DNA of 64,000 nt from Coxiellaceae bacterium (lineage in GTDB: Bacteria > Pseudomonadota > Gammaproteobacteria > Coxiellales > Coxiellaceae). Of this stretch, positions 9,589 to 18,166 are shown one piece after another. Below the pieces are notes generated by a model. It was given only the letters and a program-made list of their open reading frames with translations, made no database searches and was not told where the DNA came from. The translations under genes and the position numbers were made by a program. The stretch is taken from contig JARGOB010000002.1 of NCBI GenBank assembly GCA_029212925.1, forward strand, positions 273,457 through 337,456, written 5' to 3'. The number at the start of each line of letters is the position of its first letter. The first letter of the stretch is position 1.

Positions 9589-9706
9589 ATCGTCGTCTGC
9601 TTTTTAAGTTTTTTTGCATAAGGAACGGAGCGAAGCGTAATAATTATCCAGCCATCTGCTGAATTTCAAATTCAGTAGGGTTTTTCTAAAGGAAACAAGG
9701 CATAAG

Positions 9707-9754
9707 ATGGCACCACGTCGTTTTATTTTCGCTAGATTGAGACATTTTGTTTCG
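9707..9754 (+). repeat. 48-bp repeat, copy 1
   Basis: Starts ATGGCACCACGTCG and ends with TTTTGTTTCG. It is identical over 48 bp to the copy at 9878-9925, 171 bp away in the same direction. Confidence 0.85.
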
Positions 9755-9877
9755 CTTTTATTCGCTAACGCGAATAACGCTTCTGATATGATTTCGCCTA
9801 CGCGGAATAAATCCGCGTGAACGGCGAGCAAAGGGGAGAATAACCCTCTCCCCTTTGCAAACCCCATGGGGTCATCT

Positions 9878-9925
9878 ATGGCACCACGTCGTTTTATTTT
9901 CGCTAGATTGAGACATTTTGTTTCG
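9878..9925 (+). repeat. 48-bp repeat, copy 2
   Basis: Identical to copy 1. Together with the inverted copy 3 it forms an inverted pair with a spacer of about 60 bp. Confidence 0.85.
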
Positions 9926-9986
9926 AATTTTGAGCATCGTAGCGGAATTTACATCGTCGGTAACTGAGCAACGAAGCGCAAAAATT

Positions 9987-10035
9987 CGAAACAAAATGGC
10001 CAAGATAGTAGAAAATAAAACGATGTGGTGGCTAT
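9987..10035 (-). repeat. Diverged inverted copy of the 48-bp repeat, touching the tRNA-Met 3' end
   Basis: Read on the minus strand, the 3' end of tRNA-Met (GCCACCA) runs straight into CATCGTTTTATTTTC, then diverged sequence, then CATTTTGTTTCG. This is the same order as copies 1 and 2, which start with the similar GCACCACGTCG. Copies 1 and 2 may therefore derive from sequence flanking this tRNA. Confidence 0.7.
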
Positions 10036-10102
10036 GGGTGGACTTGAACCACCGACCCCAGCATTATGAATGCTGTGCTCTAACCAGCTGAGCTACATAG
10101 CC
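10026..10102 (-). tRNA. tRNA-Met (anticodon CAT), elongator type
   Basis: 77 bases on the minus strand including an encoded CCA. The acceptor stem is GGCTATG/CATAGCC, the D arm has GCTCAGCTGGTTAGAGC, the anticodon arm has CAGCA-TTCATAA-TGCTG with anticodon CAT, and the T arm carries GGTTCAAGTC. The sequence resembles Escherichia coli elongator tRNA-Met at most positions, and the paired first acceptor base argues against the initiator. A CAT anticodon can also belong to the lysidine-modified tRNA-Ile2, so that is the alternative. Confidence 0.93.
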
Positions 10103-10207
10103 ATATCAATATGAAGCTGGGAATTTTGCGCATTTTATCGCATATTGTCAAGAGGTTTTCGTAACGTTAAGATAGACCCTTCATACAGAATAGCTCAAGG
10201 AGACCTT

Positions 10208-10927
10208 ATGTTTAGCCAAGATTTGGAATATCACGACGGCAATACACGCTGTGTTGGCCGTCTCGCCTATGATGACAGCCATTCAAACCCTCGACCATGC
10301 GTTTTAGTGGTACATGCATTTGAAGGGCGTAATCAGCTGGCCTGTGACTATGCCAATCAATTAGCTGAGCTGGGATATGTTGGCATTGCGGTTGACATGT
10401 ATGGTGAAGGCAATGTGGCACATGATTTAGAGGGCTGCATGGAGTATATGATGCCGTTATTTCAAGATCGTGCGGCTTTGCGTGCTCGTATCTTAGCGGC
10501 TTTTGAATCCGCCAAAGGGCTTGATGTGGTGGACAATAACCAGATTGCGGCCATGGGTTTTTGTTTTGGCGGGATGACCTGCCTGGATTTAGCTCGCAGT
10601 GGTGCTGATGTTAAAGGTGTTGTGTCTATTCATGGTGTATTCGCTGCGCCTGAAGGTTTGGACTGTGATATCAAAGCTAAAGTACTTGCGTTACATGGCT
10701 ACCTTGACCCACAAGTTCCACCCGATCAATTAGCCGGCTTTGCTGACGAAATGAACGCTCAGGGCGCTGACTGGCAAGTGTTGTTCTTTGGTAATGCTAA
10801 GCATGCGTTTACTGACCCGAATGCGGCAGATATTGGCGCGCCTGAAATGGGCCGCGAATATAATGCTGAGGCGACGGCTCGCAGTTGGCAGTATTGTCAG
10901 GATTTCTTCAATGAGTGTTTTGGGTAG
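10208..10927 (+). CDS. Dienelactone hydrolase family protein
   Basis: A 239-residue alpha/beta hydrolase. The nucleophile elbow is GFCFGG with Cys in place of Ser, as in dienelactone hydrolases; the acid is the Asp of LHGYLDPQVPP and the base is the His of NAKHAFTDP. An ENR-type early motif is replaced by HAFEGRN, also typical. The ATG at 10208 is chosen because AAGGAG lies 6-7 bases upstream; an in-frame ATG at 10145 adds 21 residues with no family match. The substrate cannot be told; most family members act on unknown esters or lactones. It stands alone between tRNA-Met and idi. Confidence 0.88.
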   Translation: MFSQDLEYHDGNTRCVGRLAYDDSHSNPRPCVLVVHAFEGRNQLACDYANQLAELGYVGIAVDMYGEGNVAHDLEGCMEYMMPLFQDRAALRARILAAFESAKGLDVVDNNQIAAMGFCFGGMTCLDLARSGADVKGVVSIHGVFAAPEGLDCDIKAKVLALHGYLDPQVPPDQLAGFADEMNAQGADWQVLFFGNAKHAFTDPNAADIGAPEMGREYNAEATARSWQYCQDFFNECFG

Positions 10928-10939
10928 AAGGACTGACTT

Positions 10940-10981
10940 ATTGCACTATGGTGGCTATCAAGGTGGATGGCGTAGTGCAAT
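10940..10981. other. Inverted repeat between the hydrolase gene and idi
   Basis: Perfect 9-bp arms ATTGCACTA (10940-10948) and TAGTGCAAT (10973-10981) around a 24-base spacer. There is no following T-run, so it is not a standard terminator. It could be an operator or a processing hairpin ahead of the idi-mvk operon. Confidence 0.45.
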
Positions 10982-11044
10982 ACGAGCCACTTCAAACTTG
11001 TTGTATCCCACTGACCAGTGTATAGTGGCAGTTTTTAGGCAGGC

Positions 11045-11605
11045 ATGATCGTGACAGCAGATACTTCCACAATGGTCATCTTGGTCGATGAAGCCGATAA
11101 TCCGGTTGGCCAAGAAGAAAAACTTCAAGCCCATAAATTGGGGCTATGTCACCGCGCTTTTTCTGTTCTTATTTTCCGCAATCACAACGGCTTGGAGTTG
11201 TTATTACAGCAACGCGCTAAGAGCAAATACCATTCACCCGGATTATGGACAAATACTTGTTGCAGCCATCCGGCGCCGAATGAAGACACCAAACAAGCCG
11301 CACAGAATCGATTACAAATGGAGATGGGCATTGAGTCCGAGCTGACACATGCTGGCGTGTTTCATTATACCGCTCCGTTTAAAAATGGCTTGACTGAAAA
11401 TGAAGTTGACCATGTCTACTACGCATTCGTTAACAGTGACTGCGAAGTAAAACCTAATCCAAATGAAGCTTCTGATTTCCGTTGGATCAAGATGAGCCAA
11501 CTCATCAGTGAGCTAAACCAACAACCAAAGAGTTATACCCCATGGTTTCAGCAAGCGCTGCACATGGCATTAGGGCATATGAACGAAGAGACGACACATG
11601 GATAG
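11045..11605 (+). CDS. idi: Isopentenyl-diphosphate delta-isomerase, type 1
   Basis: A 186-residue Nudix-fold enzyme interconverting isopentenyl and dimethylallyl diphosphate. Family marks: LLLQQRAKSKYHSPGLWTNT followed by CCSHP with the catalytic Cys, the Nudix-helix region AAQNRLQMEMGI, and NEVDHVYYA, which holds the catalytic Glu and metal ligands of type 1 isomerases. The length is usual. It starts the plus-strand half of the mevalonate genes and overlaps the next gene by 8 bp. In an organism using the mevalonate pathway this isomerase is essential, because only IPP is made. Confidence 0.95.
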   Translation: MIVTADTSTMVILVDEADNPVGQEEKLQAHKLGLCHRAFSVLIFRNHNGLELLLQQRAKSKYHSPGLWTNTCCSHPAPNEDTKQAAQNRLQMEMGIESELTHAGVFHYTAPFKNGLTENEVDHVYYAFVNSDCEVKPNPNEASDFRWIKMSQLISELNQQPKSYTPWFQQALHMALGHMNEETTHG

Positions 11606-12518
11606 TTACGACTTTCAAACCACCGTGCATGCGAAATGCATATTGACTGGTGAACATGCCGTATTGCGGGGCACACCTGCTTTAGTATTCCCAGTATCCG
11701 CTAAATATTTTCGCTTAAGTTACCAAAAAACCGACGATCAAAAACTGCATGCTGATCATGGCTCAAGCTATGGTGAAAACACCATGTTATTATTTTGGCC
11801 GGTACTAGAAAAAGCCTTAAACATGCTGGGCCACTCAATGAGTGACATCACCGGAAAGTTTGTATTAGAAAACACTATCCCAATAGCAGCAGGCTTAGGC
11901 TTCTCGGCCACCATTTGTGTTGCAGTTAGCCGTTGGTTGGTATGGATGGGTTATTTAGAAGAGACGAAGGTCTTTAGCTTTGCTCGCTCACTGGAAGATT
12001 TATTCCACGGCAAAAGCAGCGGCATTGATGTGATTGGTGTAATGAAAGATGAACCCACTCACTACCGTATTGGCGATGAGCCTGAGCTGGTTGAAGTCAA
12101 CTGGCAACCGCAGTTGTATCTATCGTATTGCAATAGCTCAAGCATTACCGTTAAAGGCGTGACCAATACTGAAAAACTGTGGAAATCAAACCCCGACCTA
12201 GCACAACGTCTACACGACTTAATGAGTGAAAGCGTGCATCTTGCACAAAGTAGCCTCAGCAAGTTGGCCCACGATGGTTACAACCTGATGAAAAAAGCGA
12301 TCACTATCGCACATGACTGCTTTCGTGATTGGGGCTTAATTGAAGGTGAGCTCGACGAGCATATCGCGCAACTCAAAAAGTGTGGCGCCGTCGCCGCTAA
12401 ACCTACCGGCTCTGGTGGTGGCGGTGGCTATGTGTTAAGTTTATGGCAAGGATCACCACCGGATGATCTACCGTTTGAACTAACACCGCTGCTTAAACAT
12501 GAAGAAAAAAACACCTGA
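11598..12518 (+). CDS. GHMP kinase, probable mevalonate kinase
   Basis: A 306-residue GHMP kinase. Motif 1 is KCILTGEHAVLRGTPALVFP, the mevalonate-kinase type. The phosphate-binding loop is IPIAAGLGFSATICVA. FHGKSSGIDV holds the position of the catalytic Asp, as in the mevalonate kinase pattern SGIDN, and the C-terminal loop is KPTGSGGGGGYV. Because a second GHMP kinase lies in the HMGR operon, one must phosphorylate mevalonate and the other phosphomevalonate. The SGID motif favours mevalonate for this one; that assignment is inference. It overlaps idi by 8 bp and the following membrane protein gene by 20 bp. Confidence 0.8.
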   Translation: MDSYDFQTTVHAKCILTGEHAVLRGTPALVFPVSAKYFRLSYQKTDDQKLHADHGSSYGENTMLLFWPVLEKALNMLGHSMSDITGKFVLENTIPIAAGLGFSATICVAVSRWLVWMGYLEETKVFSFARSLEDLFHGKSSGIDVIGVMKDEPTHYRIGDEPELVEVNWQPQLYLSYCNSSSITVKGVTNTEKLWKSNPDLAQRLHDLMSESVHLAQSSLSKLAHDGYNLMKKAITIAHDCFRDWGLIEGELDEHIAQLKKCGAVAAKPTGSGGGGGYVLSLWQGSPPDDLPFELTPLLKHEEKNT

Positions 12519-14109
12519 CTTAAAAGGATTTATGTGGGTTAGCATCATACAAAGCGTATTGTTGCTGGTTTTATTTTTTGCTTACTATCACATTATTCCT
12601 CTATCGCCACACCAATGGCTCAAGCCAACCATCGCACAATGGGCGAACACCGATCAGCTCAATAACCCATGGTTCATCAGTTGGCTGATTTTATTCGGTA
12701 TGTTTTATACATTAAGTGATAATGGCGAACAACGCTGGCAACTGATTTTTATTTCGATTGTGTATGGCATTGCTGCCGCGGTATTAATGCATTTTTCACC
12801 CGATAATAGCTATGGCCGATCAATAGCCACCATCAGTAGCTTTGCATTGTTATGCTTTTTGCAACAATACCACCAACAAGGCAAAAGCCGACTCGATTAC
12901 ACTTTGCTATTTAATGCTGTGTGGAACAATGTCGCGGCCATTGGCTTGACGCTGATATTCGCTGCACTAGCCGTGGTTGTACTAGCACTGTGGGGCGAAC
13001 TGTTTAGCACCATTGGCATTAAATGGTTCACTAACTTATTTAGTTCATTATTGTTTTCATGCTTAATAGGCCCTGCTTTATTTGCTACCGGTTTATTTAC
13101 CGTCTTAAAACTGCAAACCATCTGCGACAATGCGCGTCATATTTTATTGGGCTTTTGTCGCTTATTATTACCCGTACTTGCATTGATCAGCTTACTCTAC
13201 ATCATTGCATCGATCATCGACTGGTCAGGCAACAGCAACAGCCATACCGGCCTGTTACGCAGCTTATTACCAGCATTAGCGTTTCTTGGCATTGTATTTA
13301 TCAATGCCACTTACCAAACCGGCGAAGAAAAGGTTCATCTGTTTTTTAAATTATCGGTATTAGTTCTGACTTGTTGCATGAGCTTATTATTGATTCGTGA
13401 TTTATATGACCGCACCTATGCACTGCATACCATTAGCTTACATAACCTACCATTACATATAGCGACCATTAGTGCTGTTGCTGGCATACTGCTCGTACTG
13501 CTTTATCATTTATGTTACTTCTTCAGCCATAAACAGCAATGGCAAGTTGGCAATATCAGCTTAGCTTGGTTAACCATCATCTTTAGTATCGCATTAGCCT
13601 TCTTACCTAAGCCGACACACCTGCCTGCGCTTGAACCTGGCATTGCCATGCCACCAATAAAACACACCCTGGCAGACGCCAAACTAAGCTGGGTCACACC
13701 ACAACAACTACTCAATACGAAACCATTAGTGCTGGGTTACAATCAAAATGGTGCTATTTATACCTGTCGCGCCACTATTGAAGATGCCCTACATAATGGT
13801 GAATTACAAAACGGTCGTTGCACGATTATTGCTAACCAACAAGCTTATGATGTCGAAGCATTTGAAATTCTGGCTGGCGATAATAATATTATTTGGAAAC
13901 AACAGTATCCTGTACACAATAAAAATGATTTTGCCATTCACGTTGGCAATCAATCTAAGAAAAAAAATGCCTTACGCATCTGCCGTGCGATTTATAAAAA
14001 CAATATTCATGTCGGTAGTTTTGATGAAGCGAAATGCTGGGTAACCGATGGTATAAATGTCACTGCTGCGCAGCCGTTTCAGGTGTTGTATGCGATTATT
14101 CATCAATGA
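12499..14109 (+). CDS. Polytopic membrane protein with C-terminal DM9/DUF3421-like repeats
   Basis: A 536-residue protein. Residues about 10-385 hold around ten hydrophobic segments and resemble the DUF4153 group of membrane proteins (tentative). The last 150 residues are hydrophilic and contain two units of the DM9 pattern: YNQNGAIYTCRATIEDALHN then GELQNGRCTI, and LRICRAIYKNNIHVGSFDEA then KCWV. DM9 (DUF3421) repeats are lectin-like modules known mainly from animals and some bacteria. It is translationally joined to the mevalonate kinase gene (20-bp overlap), which does not by itself show a role in isoprenoid metabolism. A membrane-anchored sugar-binding module is a possible reading. Confidence 0.6.
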   Translation: MKKKTPDLKGFMWVSIIQSVLLLVLFFAYYHIIPLSPHQWLKPTIAQWANTDQLNNPWFISWLILFGMFYTLSDNGEQRWQLIFISIVYGIAAAVLMHFSPDNSYGRSIATISSFALLCFLQQYHQQGKSRLDYTLLFNAVWNNVAAIGLTLIFAALAVVVLALWGELFSTIGIKWFTNLFSSLLFSCLIGPALFATGLFTVLKLQTICDNARHILLGFCRLLLPVLALISLLYIIASIIDWSGNSNSHTGLLRSLLPALAFLGIVFINATYQTGEEKVHLFFKLSVLVLTCCMSLLLIRDLYDRTYALHTISLHNLPLHIATISAVAGILLVLLYHLCYFFSHKQQWQVGNISLAWLTIIFSIALAFLPKPTHLPALEPGIAMPPIKHTLADAKLSWVTPQQLLNTKPLVLGYNQNGAIYTCRATIEDALHNGELQNGRCTIIANQQAYDVEAFEILAGDNNIIWKQQYPVHNKNDFAIHVGNQSKKKNALRICRAIYKNNIHVGSFDEAKCWVTDGINVTAAQPFQVLYAIIHQ

Positions 14110-14129
14110 CCAGATAACTGCTAATGCAA

Positions 14130-14235
14130 GTAAGGCTACCAGGCGTGCCTTTCGAGCGGCGTGTGGTATAGGGATGTAAGGGAACACGAGGGCAGGGAAG
14201 CCCGTTCGGGAGGAAGGCATCCCTGGTAGCCTTAC
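14130..14235. repeat. 106-bp inverted-repeat element
   Basis: Perfect 14-bp end arms GTAAGGCTACCAGG (14130-14143) and CCTGGTAGCCTTAC (14222-14235). Inside, GCCTT and AAGGC can extend the stem, and a further GGGC/GCCC hairpin sits in the middle. It is GC-rich compared with its surroundings and has no T-run, so it looks like a palindromic intergenic element or a structured RNA rather than a simple terminator. Confidence 0.6.
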
Positions 14236-14333
14236 AGTTACACTGCGCCATTTATCTGTATTGATTTCAACAGTGAAATATCCATAATCCATACTATTAT
14301 TAACGGCATATAAATATATATTAGGTGACAGTG

Positions 14334-14717
14334 ATGATAGCTAAGCGTATGAGTATATTATTAACCTCTGTATTTGCTGCATTATTTTTCAATATCGGTT
14401 TAGCCGCTTCTTATGGTGATATAAAAGTTGTTAACAACTCCACGTTGATCAAAAGCATTAGCATTGGTGGTGGCGTGCAAAACAAAGAATTAGGCGTGGG
14501 CGAAAGCACCATACTCTCTCGCTCACAGTTAGCGTGGGGTGACAATGGCACCCAACAAGGCACCCTTAGCATAAACACCGTAGCCATGCATAAAGAAAAT
14601 AAATATACGCTGATGTTGAAATCACAGGTTGAACGCAACGTCACCGTTCGACTATTTCGTGGCTTTATTGTGCTTAGCTCTGACCGTGGCGATGTAGTGC
14701 TCAACCCTGGGAAGTAA
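14334..14717 (+). CDS. Small exported protein, unknown function
   Basis: A 127-residue protein from the ATG at 14334 (AGGTG eight bases upstream; an in-frame ATG at 14325 adds three residues). It has a clear signal peptide: a KR start, a hydrophobic stretch SILLTSVFAALFFNIG and a likely cut after GLAAS. The mature part is short, beta-rich in appearance (IKVVNNSTLIKSISIGGG) and has no cysteines. I do not recognise the family. It ends 4 bp from the convergent end of the 1133-residue gene. Confidence 0.6.
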   Translation: MIAKRMSILLTSVFAALFFNIGLAASYGDIKVVNNSTLIKSISIGGGVQNKELGVGESTILSRSQLAWGDNGTQQGTLSINTVAMHKENKYTLMLKSQVERNVTVRLFRGFIVLSSDRGDVVLNPGK

Positions 14718-14721
14718 ACAG

Positions 14722-17700
14722 TTAGCGCCAAGGAGCAAATACTGGCACGTCAGCAGCGCCATCAAGATCTAAACTTCTAAATGCTTGCTGTGCTTCCTGT
14801 TTCATTTGGGTAAAATCTTCCACCGTTAAAATACGTGTTATTACCCTAAATTTATCACATGCCCTGTCTATTCTGGTAAATAACGCCGCACAACGCCTGT
14901 ATTTAACGTCCCCCTCAAGGCGAGACCTGGCGCGAGGGGACTGTGCTAAATATTGCATATAACTCGTCAGTCGATACAGCTCATTTAAATTTTCTGCTTT
15001 ATAAGGCGGTGACCATGCCAACATTTTTGTATCGTAGTAACCAAGCTCGATAGTACGAAAACCATCTGCTTTAAACACAGCAATCATTTTATGTACGGCA
15101 TCAATATATCGTCCCATAGCACGATCAAATATCCCCTGCTCTCTTGGTTGTATTATTCTGACCGGAGGCCGTGCAAATACACCAATACGCACGGCAGCAC
15201 CTGCAGGTGCCACAAACACTCCAGCTGCATGAGCCACACCAACGCCCGCACGGCTTGCAGAAAATTGTGGATATAAAGCTATAGCTATGACGCTAGCCGT
15301 GCCGCCCATATCGATATATCTATTTATCTTATCGACATGCCGCTCTCGCACATCTTTAGGTAACGACAGCAAGTATTTAATAATGGATACCGAACGATCA
15401 GTTAATTGGGAGGTGTAAAGCACCTTTTCCGATTCAAATGCCGCCTGTTTTATGCGTGCAAACAGTGCTAACATTTGTGGTTTATAAGCAGTAGCACCGC
15501 CTAATTTTTTCATGGTGCCATTACAAGTTAAGAATTCAGGCAAAGTTCGTAGTTGCCTTAGGTAATAATTGCCTTCTATAAACTCTCGCCTCAGATCATG
15601 CAAAAATAGCTCCGAAATATAGCTTGTCGCCTCATAACGACCGGACACCCACCAATCCACACACTCCACCATTTCCTGCGTTAATATTGGTGATGGCAGC
15701 CGAGACAAAATACCAGCCATGAACCAAGTGCATCGTGCAAAGTTCTCCGGCTGAGAGCTTAAAAAACTGAGCTGGGATAGCAATTTAAGATTGGTAGCTG
15801 TTACCCACTCAGGCTTCCATGTTTTTGCAATCACCTCGGCATATTCATCACGAATGATGCGTAAGTTTATGAGCGGCATATACCACTCACCCGATATTTC
15901 ATTGGCAGCAACTCGCCTAACAATTTTTGACATGGGCGCACCCTGCTCAGCGCCGGTAACCACATAACCGGTTGTAGGGGGTAGGCCCCACCTCGCGCTC
16001 GACAAAAAATGCAATTCATTGTCTTCGGTAACACAATAATTCTGCCAATAGTCCATCTCAATGTATAAATCGAAATATAACCGAGATAATGGTGTGTCAA
16101 CAGGATAGCTTTGAGTAGCCAGTAAAGGCCGTTTACTACCATCCCCACCAGCGGAGTCATTTTCAAAAGCCAATTGATAAGCTAATGATTTTGATTTATC
16201 GTCGGTTACTTTAAATGGCTTCACCAATGCATCCACCACCCGACGCACACGATCGACCTGCCAATCACCCTTGTGTAATCGCACAAAGTAACCGCGAGTT
16301 GCGGCTTGAATTCGAGTGACTACTCGCGTTTCATTGCGGTATTGCTGTTTAACTTGCCAACGCTTTAATGCAGCCTGCAGATTGCAAGCAACTTTTTGCT
16401 TGGCTTGTTCTAACCGAGCTTGCTGTCTCAGTACAACTTGGTGTGCTTCATATTTTAATTCACGTTGTTTTTGCACTTGCACCTGTCGATAACTCTCTGC
16501 ACACCGCTCTGGATCCGGAGTAATTTTGGCGTTTTGCTCATATCGTTCTACCAATGCATTCAAGCGTTGCACAACAGGGTCTGGTGCCATTGAAAATGAG
16601 CCGCCATCTTCATTCATTGCCAATCTTTCGATTGGCTTATACTGCTGCATCATTTGCAGCATAATATGCCTTGCAGCTTCACCGCGTTGCGTGTGGTGCA
16701 AACAAGGAAGCGCAACACCATCTGCCATTAAATCGCCATCCGGAATAGAATAGGGCATGTAGTTTACTGTCATTAATTCTGCACAGCGCTGCGCTAGCAT
16801 CACCCGTGTTTCTTCATGTATTTCAACGGCGTCATCTGACAGTGTCGCCCGCACATTCTCAACAAATTGATTTAAATACACCAGCTCAGGCGATAATGTA
16901 TACCCCTGCCGAATAACATGCTCCTCCATGAGTGCTGGTAAACGTGCCATAAACTCAGAGCTAACCCATGCATCCGTCATCATATCATTCCACTCAATCA
17001 CGTCATGAATGCTAGTAATAACGCCAGTATCAAACAAAGGCTTTAGTATGCGCTGCAATTCAGCGACATAATCTGGATTAGATAATGCTTTGCGATGCCG
17101 CGGTGCTGGCGCAACAGGCGCGGGAACTGCAGGGGCAGCTAATGGCATAACGTGGGCAACAGGGGCGTGCGGCTCGACAACAACCACTAAGCCACCCGCT
17201 GCAGCGGGTTCAGCCTTTTGTTCTACAGCAGCACCTGCTGCCGGCGCCACTTCATCAGCTGCTGTTTTGCGATACTCCAACATACGCTCGGTATAAAAAG
17301 CAACGAGATTTTGTGCAATTAATTCTGGCGTATAGCGTGCATTCATCTGCTCAGCATAAAGAGCCGCATCAGCTTCACTATAAGGAATAAGATGCGCCGT
17401 CTCATCCACAAATTGATCTGCTTCTGCACCATCACGTAATGTAAAACCAATTCGCGCTGCCGTTTTCTTTAATTGCAATAAACTGTGTGACTCAAGGTTC
17501 TGGCTAATTTGATAAAAGGCATTATGATAATCATACAGCTCATCTACTATGCTCTGACGCATCTGTTCCAGTGATGCGACCTCTGTTCCAACCTGATCCA
17601 ACTCTTGCGCCAACTTATTTAAGCTCGTAAATAAACCGGTAGGGCACATTCGAATCTGCAACTCTAAAAATTGTACGGAGGTACGTAACATAACTTGTTT

Positions 17701-18123
17701 TGCTAGCCCACCCGACCTCATCTTTTCCAAGCGAAAATAAATTAGTTCATATAAATGCTTTAAATTTCGATGAAAATCTTCACCTTTTAATAAATAATTA
17801 CCATGCGCACAAAAATATCCCTTTGACCGCCTAAAACCTTCACCGCTCAATCCCAACCCAATCGCCATGCTTTCACAAGCATCATAGAGTTTTGCCATCT
17901 GCATTTTATACTTAGAAAAAGAATTTTCATGAAAAACATAGCAGGGCATTTCCGCATCACTTATGCCATACAAAGTACGCATATGAGCCAGCTTCTGTTG
18001 CTCAAATGCCTCATCTCTTCTAGCCGGCGGCAAATCAAATGCAAGATCTGTAACTAAAGGGTGACGACTCATCCATTTCTCCCACTGTATCGTTTTGCGA
18101 TAAACGACAGCAATCCCTGTCAT
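14722..18123 (-). CDS. Large orphan protein with an IQ motif
   Basis: An 1133-residue soluble protein I do not recognise. Seen in it: a helical N-terminal third; an Ala/Pro-rich low-complexity linker (about 285-345); a basic helical stretch (about 560-630) with a full IQ consensus, IQAATRGYFVR, near residue 605, preceded by an IQ-like helix, LQAALKRWQVKQQYR; and a helical C-terminal half with a short Ala/Val-rich segment near 970-990. The IQ motif (IQxxxRGxxxR) binds calmodulin-type proteins in eukaryotes and is rare in bacteria. There is no signal peptide or membrane segment. It starts 43 bp after mvaD and could be co-transcribed with the mevalonate operon. A secreted effector is a possibility, not shown. 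Confidence 0.7.
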   Translation of the reverse strand: MTGIAVVYRKTIQWEKWMSRHPLVTDLAFDLPPARRDEAFEQQKLAHMRTLYGISDAEMPCYVFHENSFSKYKMQMAKLYDACESMAIGLGLSGEGFRRSKGYFCAHGNYLLKGEDFHRNLKHLYELIYFRLEKMRSGGLAKQVMLRTSVQFLELQIRMCPTGLFTSLNKLAQELDQVGTEVASLEQMRQSIVDELYDYHNAFYQISQNLESHSLLQLKKTAARIGFTLRDGAEADQFVDETAHLIPYSEADAALYAEQMNARYTPELIAQNLVAFYTERMLEYRKTAADEVAPAAGAAVEQKAEPAAAGGLVVVVEPHAPVAHVMPLAAPAVPAPVAPAPRHRKALSNPDYVAELQRILKPLFDTGVITSIHDVIEWNDMMTDAWVSSEFMARLPALMEEHVIRQGYTLSPELVYLNQFVENVRATLSDDAVEIHEETRVMLAQRCAELMTVNYMPYSIPDGDLMADGVALPCLHHTQRGEAARHIMLQMMQQYKPIERLAMNEDGGSFSMAPDPVVQRLNALVERYEQNAKITPDPERCAESYRQVQVQKQRELKYEAHQVVLRQQARLEQAKQKVACNLQAALKRWQVKQQYRNETRVVTRIQAATRGYFVRLHKGDWQVDRVRRVVDALVKPFKVTDDKSKSLAYQLAFENDSAGGDGSKRPLLATQSYPVDTPLSRLYFDLYIEMDYWQNYCVTEDNELHFLSSARWGLPPTTGYVVTGAEQGAPMSKIVRRVAANEISGEWYMPLINLRIIRDEYAEVIAKTWKPEWVTATNLKLLSQLSFLSSQPENFARCTWFMAGILSRLPSPILTQEMVECVDWWVSGRYEATSYISELFLHDLRREFIEGNYYLRQLRTLPEFLTCNGTMKKLGGATAYKPQMLALFARIKQAAFESEKVLYTSQLTDRSVSIIKYLLSLPKDVRERHVDKINRYIDMGGTASVIAIALYPQFSASRAGVGVAHAAGVFVAPAGAAVRIGVFARPPVRIIQPREQGIFDRAMGRYIDAVHKMIAVFKADGFRTIELGYYDTKMLAWSPPYKAENLNELYRLTSYMQYLAQSPRARSRLEGDVKYRRCAALFTRIDRACDKFRVITRILTVEDFTQMKQEAQQAFRSLDLDGAADVPVFAPWR

Positions 18124-18166
18124 AGCGCTTTAAGATAACGAATATCATGAAAAACTTCTATGATGG

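Larger units (their letters stand above)
9589..10025. other. Gene-free repeat-rich spacer next to tRNA-Met
   Basis: No convincing gene in 437 bp. It contains three copies of a 48-bp repeat (listed separately) and two perfect hairpins: CGCGGA/TCCGCG at 9801-9817 and a 12-bp-arm hairpin at 9828-9858 (GCAAAGGGGAGA / TCTCCCCTTTGC), which lacks a T-run directly after it. The second and third repeat copies face each other and would form a long hairpin with arms around CATTTTGTTTCGAATTTT. An 87-residue open frame on the minus strand across this region is composed of repeat sequence and is not called. Confidence 0.7.

Noticed and set aside
9604..9867. 87-residue minus-strand open frame in the spacer before tRNA-Met
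   Set aside because: It runs through repeats and hairpins, has no ribosome binding site and no protein-like composition.
9707..10102. attL/attR pair of an element integrated in tRNA-Met
   Set aside because: The two identical copies are inverted relative to the tRNA end and lie 170 bp apart with no integrase or cargo gene between, so they do not have the geometry of att sites.
10788..11048. 86-residue frame between the hydrolase gene and idi
   Set aside because: It is mostly a shifted frame inside the hydrolase gene and runs over the intergenic hairpin.
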